Assembly: GCA_002295325.1 (NCBI GenBank)
Contig: DBGA01000051.1
Location: 1-17,354 of the forward strand
DNA from: Ruminococcaceae bacterium UBA866
GTDB taxonomy: Bacteria > Bacillota > Clostridia > Oscillospirales > Ruminococcaceae
Direction of reading: 5' to 3'
Length of the DNA: 17,354 nucleotides
A program made the position numbers and the translations under genes. Positions 13,250-17,354 of this stretch are shown in pieces (position 1 is the first letter of the stretch; the number at the start of each line of letters is the position of its first letter). The notes below the pieces were generated by a model. The model did no database searches. It saw only the letters and a list, made by a program, of their open reading frames with translations, and was not told where the DNA came from.

Positions 13250-14899
13250 TTATTTTATGTTTTTTGCAAATCTGTCGTAGCGAGCTTGGTTTGAAGCAAG
13301 CAACTCATCTAAACCTAATTTCTTTAATTCGCTCATATATTTATCCCAATCATCTAAGGATGCCTGACCTAAAATCAACTTTGTAGCAAGCTCAGATGAA
13401 TAAGTTTGAAGGTTAGTGAGATGTTTTTGACTTACTTTGATTTCATCGTCTGTAGGTAGCGCTTGGAAATTAGTATTATTTAATGGGAACCATGTATCGT
13501 AGTTTATCATATTACGCAAAAACTCTTTTTTGCTTTCAGAATTTGTATTTAAAATGTCCACCTCTAAATTTGTAAACTGAATACGTGGCAATAGTCCATC
13601 CGTTAAATCTTTTCCTGACGCATAAAACAGCTCCTCTGCCTTTTTTTCTTGAGATAAGTTAGGAATGATTTCCTTGTGTCCGTCAACTACATTAAAGGTT
13701 TGACCCTCAATGCCCCACATGCTGAGTGTAGCATATTTTTCGGTGCAAATCAAATCGAACATTTTAATTATTCCCTCGATGTCCTCACACGATTTTGTAA
13801 CTGCCCATCTGCTCCATACCAACTCAGGAGATTCTACATGCATAGCAGGTTTTGTACCATCCACAGCTTTTAAAGGTAATAATGGCTGGAACATTGAATC
13901 TTTCACACTTGTAACACGTTCTTCAAGCCATACCGATGCTGCATAATCATAAGATGCTCCTACCTTATTTTCTGCCATTCTCTGATTTGACATTTCATTG
14001 TTACCAACAACAGAGGCGTCAATAACCTTTTCGTTAACTAGAGAATTCATATATTGAAAATATTCCTTGATATTTGGTTGATACCATGGTGTTACCATTT
14101 TCTTTAATGCTGGGTCAAATGAGGTAATGCCTGAACCCAGACCAAACCATTGCGCAATTGCATTTTGAAAGTCATCAATAGGCAACTTCATAATCTCATC
14201 GCTTTGTCCATTTTTGTTCGCGTCCTCTGTTCTAAAGCGCATCATCATATCTTTGAACTCTTCTTTAGTAGTAGGCTCTTTGATTCCAAGCTTATCTGCC
14301 CAGTCCTTACGATAGTTAATAGTGAGTTGATATGGCGCCAGATGTGTATCTTTATATGTAAGACGATGCAAATTGCTGAACCAATACATTTCTCCCTCAG
14401 TATCTAATGTAAGTGGAAATGCTGATGGAAAATCTTCTGTATACATTTTCATTATATTTCCGTTGCTGTATTGCTTAATGCTATCATTTAAAGGAACAAT
14501 TACCTTTTGCTTGGCTAAATCAAGTGCTGCAATCTCGTCCATCAAGCCCAGCATTACAATGTCTGGTAATTTACTTCCTGATGCAAGTCTTGTTTGTGAG
14601 ACAACAGGGTATTGCTCTTGAGATACAGGTTCAAATGACAGCATAATGTTCTCCTCTGAAAACATCGCTTCAATCTGTTTCCACACCTCAAATTTGTCAC
14701 GATTTTCAAATTTATACGGAAGCGGTGCACTCTCAGGCCCCATAATTGATATTTTGTGGACCTTGGTTTCTGTGTTACTTACAATGCCAGATGAATTTTC
14801 TTTACCACCGGAATCATTACCTGAACACCCTGTGAAGGCGGTTGCGCAGAGTATTATACCAGCTAATATCCCTACTAAGCATTTAAACGATTTTCTCAT
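13250..14899 (-). CDS. ABC transporter sugar-binding lipoprotein (LplA-like)
   Basis: A 549-residue extracellular solute-binding protein. It has a basic N-terminus, a hydrophobic stretch, and a lipobox ending at Cys25 (AFTGC), followed by a Ser/Gly/Asn linker typical of lipoproteins. The body (IMGPESAPLPYKFENRD, LPDIVMLGL, the WADKLGIKEPTTKEEF region) matches the large LplA/YtcQ group that serves CUT1 importers for oligosaccharides. AAGGAGG lies 8 bases before the ATG. It follows two permease genes, 86 bases apart and with a hairpin in between. No ATPase is encoded nearby, as is usual for systems sharing an MsmX-type ATPase. The ligand is not known; the GH20 partner points to an amino-sugar glycan. 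Confidence 0.93.
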   Translation of the reverse strand: MRKSFKCLVGILAGIILCATAFTGCSGNDSGGKENSSGIVSNTETKVHKISIMGPESAPLPYKFENRDKFEVWKQIEAMFSEENIMLSFEPVSQEQYPVVSQTRLASGSKLPDIVMLGLMDEIAALDLAKQKVIVPLNDSIKQYSNGNIMKMYTEDFPSAFPLTLDTEGEMYWFSNLHRLTYKDTHLAPYQLTINYRKDWADKLGIKEPTTKEEFKDMMMRFRTEDANKNGQSDEIMKLPIDDFQNAIAQWFGLGSGITSFDPALKKMVTPWYQPNIKEYFQYMNSLVNEKVIDASVVGNNEMSNQRMAENKVGASYDYAASVWLEERVTSVKDSMFQPLLPLKAVDGTKPAMHVESPELVWSRWAVTKSCEDIEGIIKMFDLICTEKYATLSMWGIEGQTFNVVDGHKEIIPNLSQEKKAEELFYASGKDLTDGLLPRIQFTNLEVDILNTNSESKKEFLRNMINYDTWFPLNNTNFQALPTDDEIKVSQKHLTNLQTYSSELATKLILGQASLDDWDKYMSELKKLGLDELLASNQARYDRFAKNIK

Positions 14900-14921
14900 G
14901 TCTTTTTCCTCCTTATTAAAT

Positions 14922-14946
14922 CTAATTTATGCGATTGATAAATTAG
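14922..14946 (-). promoter_or_regulatory. Inverted repeat before the binding-protein gene
   Basis: CTAATTTAT (14922-14930) and ATAAATTAG (14938-14946) are perfect complements around GCGATTG, in the 86-base gap between the second permease and the binding protein. It could mark an RNA processing point or an internal operator; no promoter boxes were recognised next to it. Confidence 0.4.
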
Positions 14947-14985
14947 TATTTGCACAAATGTGATGACTAAGCTTTCCAGTGCTTT

Positions 14986-15882
14986 TTATCCCTTTAACGA
15001 GCCTACCATTACGCCCTTTACAAAGTATTTTTGAAAAAACGGATAAGTAAACAATACTGGAAGCGTTGTAAAAATTATCATAGAATATTTTAATTGAGTT
15101 GCTGACAACATCTTTTTGAGTGCATTCGCTTGGTCTGAACGATTAAGCTTACTTAAATCAACAGTTTGTTGAATTAACACACGGTTCATGTACATTTGAA
15201 GGGGATGCAACTCCTTTGATGGCAAGTAGACTTGAGCCGTAAACCAGTTATTCCACATACCTACTATAGAGTAAATTGCAATCACCGCCAAAATTGAAGT
15301 GGCGAGTGGGAGATAAATTCTAAATAAAATTTGAAAGTTATTTGCACCATCCATATAGGCTGACTCTCTAATTTCTCCGGGTAATGAGCTGAAGTAAGTT
15401 CTTGTTAATATAATATACCAAATGCTTACGGCAGCTGGGATAATAATAGCCATACGGTTATTATATAATCCAATCTTATTCATAAGTAAAAATGTCGGAA
15501 TGATACCTCCGCCAAAATACATTGGAATCAAGAGGAAAAACACTACGAATTTTCTTCCTTTAAGGTTTGGAAGAGTTAAAGGGTATGCGCCCAAGACCGA
15601 GGTTATAATTACTAAACACGTGCTAGACGCAGTATAAATTAAAGTATTCAAATACGCTCTCCACATATCTGTGTCTCCAAACAACATTGCATAGCTATCA
15701 AGATATAGCCCCTTTGGCCAAAAAAAGACTTCCATTGCCATTACTGCACTTGGTTCGCTAATTGACATAATGAATACATAATACATGGGGTACAGCGTAA
15801 TAGCACAGCACAACCCAGAAGCCACATAAATGATTGTGGAAGACAATATTGATCCCTCTCGTATTTTATTCTTATTCGCCAT
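14986..15882 (-). CDS. Carbohydrate ABC transporter permease, YtcP/LplC type
   Basis: A 298-residue inner-membrane permease of the CUT1 family with about six hydrophobic segments. The cytoplasmic EAA loop, which docks the ATPase, is at about 170-195 (REIRESAYMDGA-like core followed by FRIYLPL). The C-terminus YFVKGVMVGSLKG is a signature of the YtcP/LplC group. GGAGG lies 7 bases before the ATG, and the gene follows the first permease after 18 bases, so the two are translated together as a heterodimer. Confidence 0.95.
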   Translation of the reverse strand: MANKNKIREGSILSSTIIYVASGLCCAITLYPMYYVFIMSISEPSAVMAMEVFFWPKGLYLDSYAMLFGDTDMWRAYLNTLIYTASSTCLVIITSVLGAYPLTLPNLKGRKFVVFFLLIPMYFGGGIIPTFLLMNKIGLYNNRMAIIIPAAVSIWYIILTRTYFSSLPGEIRESAYMDGANNFQILFRIYLPLATSILAVIAIYSIVGMWNNWFTAQVYLPSKELHPLQMYMNRVLIQQTVDLSKLNRSDQANALKKMLSATQLKYSMIIFTTLPVLFTYPFFQKYFVKGVMVGSLKG

Positions 15883-15900
15883 TTCAAGTCCTCCTCTCTC

Positions 15901-16887
15901 CTACCATAGGGAATAATCGCAGAATTTCCTTGCAAAAAGGTTTGCTAAATATGTAAGTCCAAACCCAATTACTGAAATAAAGATGCCGGCTGCACTTCCC
16001 AAACTAAATCTTGCCTCTGTAAGCCCAACACGGTACAAATATGTTCCAATTACATCGGCAGTTTCATAAACGGCTGGATTATACAAAAGCAATATCATAT
16101 CAGTATTGGCATTTAAAATAGCACCAATATCAAAAATGAGTAAAATTGCAATTGTAGGCTTAATTGCAGGGAGGGTAATATGCAGCATTTGCTTAAATCT
16201 TCCTGCGCCATCTAGCCTTGCAGCTTCATACTGTCCAGGGTCGACCGCAGACATTGCCGATAGATATAAAATACTTCCCCACCCGAAATTTTGCCATATG
16301 TTTGTAACTGTATAAATTACAGGAAACCATTTCGGCTCTGTATTAAAAGGAATTACCCCCACACCCATTGCCATGCACAGCTGATTTACAATGCCTTCAC
16401 TGTTTATAAATGACATAACCATACCCACTACCACAACAGACGAAATAAAATGAGGTAAATAGCTTGCTGTTTGTACAAATTTCTTGTACTTTAAATTTCT
16501 AACTTCGTTTAACAATAGTGCGAATAAAACAGGTATCCAAAAACCGACTAATAGATATAAAGAACTAAAAACAAGGGTATTTTTTATTAGCCTCCAGAAA
16601 TATGGATTCATAATAAATTCCTTAAAGTGTTGAAGTCCTACCCATTCAACACTCCCATCAAAAGACAAAAATGGTCTACCTGGTGTATAGTTTTGAAACG
16701 CAATGATAACCCCATATATGGGAATATAACAAAAAATAAAGATATGGGCCATTACTGGAAGAAGCATTGCATATCCCTCAATGTTATCTCGAAAAGTTCG
16801 CTTTGAAAGCAAAATCCTTACCTTTCTCAGATACTGATGTCGCGTTGGCGTTAATTTTGTTGTTTTTGTTGTTTCTTCATATTGCAT
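15901..16887 (-). CDS. Carbohydrate ABC transporter permease, LplB type
   Basis: A 328-residue permease that pairs with the downstream YtcP-like subunit. It has a cytoplasmic N-terminus of about 35 residues, then membrane segments starting at GYAMLLPVMAHIFIFCYIP, and the EAA loop at about 217-241 (PGQYEAARLDGAGRFKQ, then ITLP). The LplB-type ending FGLTYLANLFARKFCDYSLW is close to the family's usual end. AAGGGG lies 10 bases before the ATG. It starts 47 bases after the stop of the GH20-like gene, placing the importer in one operon with a glycosidase. Confidence 0.95.
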   Translation of the reverse strand: MQYEETTKTTKLTPTRHQYLRKVRILLSKRTFRDNIEGYAMLLPVMAHIFIFCYIPIYGVIIAFQNYTPGRPFLSFDGSVEWVGLQHFKEFIMNPYFWRLIKNTLVFSSLYLLVGFWIPVLFALLLNEVRNLKYKKFVQTASYLPHFISSVVVVGMVMSFINSEGIVNQLCMAMGVGVIPFNTEPKWFPVIYTVTNIWQNFGWGSILYLSAMSAVDPGQYEAARLDGAGRFKQMLHITLPAIKPTIAILLIFDIGAILNANTDMILLLYNPAVYETADVIGTYLYRVGLTEARFSLGSAAGIFISVIGFGLTYLANLFARKFCDYSLW

Positions 16888-16934
16888 AGCGAGGAATCCC
16901 CTTTCCCATCAATTAAAATTAAATTAAGACAACG

Positions 16935-17354
16935 CTAAGCACGAGGCGCAATTCGACTGGCTGACACAATATCACCGTAAAAATTATTATATATACGCGT
17001 AGAAGTATCTCCTCCATAAGGAAGCCGTTCCACCTCTAATTCCTCAATTCGTTCAATTGTTCCATTTAGATAGTCAAAAACTGTTTCTCGTGCTGACTCT
17101 ATACGAGCTAAGAGAGCACCATATCTCATGTCAATGATGTCAAAACCTATTGGCTTATATGTAGAAAGCCACATTTGTCTATGTAACTTTCTAAGTTGAA
17201 TAACCTTGTTGAATAATTCAGGAAGCGTTATTTTTTCAATTTCAGTAAGCTCTTCACAATTTTCTTGAAAGTATGCCTTAGTAAGCCTTAACCCTATTTC
17301 TGACTTTACAGAAAGCACTTGTGCCACAAGAGCATTGAACTCAAAAAGCTTATT
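16935..17354 (-). CDS. C-terminal end of a GH20-type glycosidase (partial)
   Basis: The frame is open to the right edge of the window, so only the last 139 residues are visible; the GTG at 17325-17327 is an internal Val codon, not a start. The helical segment (LGLRL-like start, LPELFNKVIQLRKLHRQMW, then YKPIGFDIIDMRYGALLARIES and GTIERIEELEVERLPY) matches, as I recall the family, the C-terminal helical region of Firmicutes GH20 beta-N-acetylhexosaminidase-like proteins. No catalytic residues fall in this part. The gene precedes the importer genes by 47 bases, which suggests that it trims the imported glycan. The lack of the catalytic domain in view limits certainty. Confidence 0.65.
   Translation of the reverse strand, partial: NKLFEFNALVAQVLSVKSEIGLRLTKAYFQENCEELTEIEKITLPELFNKVIQLRKLHRQMWLSTYKPIGFDIIDMRYGALLARIESARETVFDYLNGTIERIEELEVERLPYGGDTSTRIYNNFYGDIVSASRIAPRA

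Noticed and set aside
13676..14963. Several + strand frames of 65-105 codons in the binding-protein region
   Set aside because: They are antisense to a clear solute-binding protein gene and lack ribosome sites and protein-like composition.

Overview
The window is AT-rich, densely coded DNA of a low-GC Gram-positive anaerobe, most likely a Clostridia member (Oscillospirales/Ruminococcaceae-like). The supports are an IscR-like Rrf2 regulator, a MocR-type aspartate aminotransferase, an LplB/YtcP/LplA-type sugar importer with a membrane-bound AraC regulator, frequent TTG starts after strong AGGAGG-type ribosome sites, and a small GSYTG...PVQDADDL protein that I associate with Clostridia. The taxonomic call is an inference.

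Left part (1-8.4 kb), housekeeping. An Rrf2 iron-sulfur regulator (-) diverges from nadA (+), whose product is itself a [4Fe-4S] enzyme of NAD synthesis; their shared 200-base promoter region carries a candidate operator. nadA converges on a Mn-type superoxide dismutase (-) across a two-way terminator. Diverging from sod is a short + cluster: a membrane-anchored SGNH hydrolase, a metallophosphoesterase with an extra C-terminal domain, and an uncharacterised 57-residue protein whose ribosome site lies in a hairpin. It converges on an aspartate aminotransferase (-). A 460-base promoter region separates that gene from asnS (+), followed by a short MGMT-family alkyltransferase (+).

Middle (8.4-10.4 kb), scar region. 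About 600 bases carry only short or broken reading frames on the - strand. Then come a divergent cyclase-family hydrolase (-) and an internally deleted IS30-family transposase remnant (-). The surviving IS end appears to supply a consensus -35 box to the cyclase gene.

Right part (10.4-17.35 kb), a glycan uptake operon read entirely on the - strand: the C-terminal end of a GH20-type hexosaminidase-like glycosidase (cut by the window edge), two sugar ABC permeases, a lipoprotein binding protein, a membrane-anchored AraC regulator, and a YesU-like jelly-roll protein. No ATPase is present, so a shared MsmX-type ATPase is presumably encoded elsewhere. The GH20 partner suggests an amino-sugar-containing glycan. 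The operon promoter lies outside the window.

No tRNA, rRNA, CRISPR array or T-box was seen. I found no convincing multi-gene undescribed system. The best leads are the Rrf2/nadA control region, the non-AUG start of sod, the small GSYTG protein with its hairpin leader, and the IS-derived promoter.
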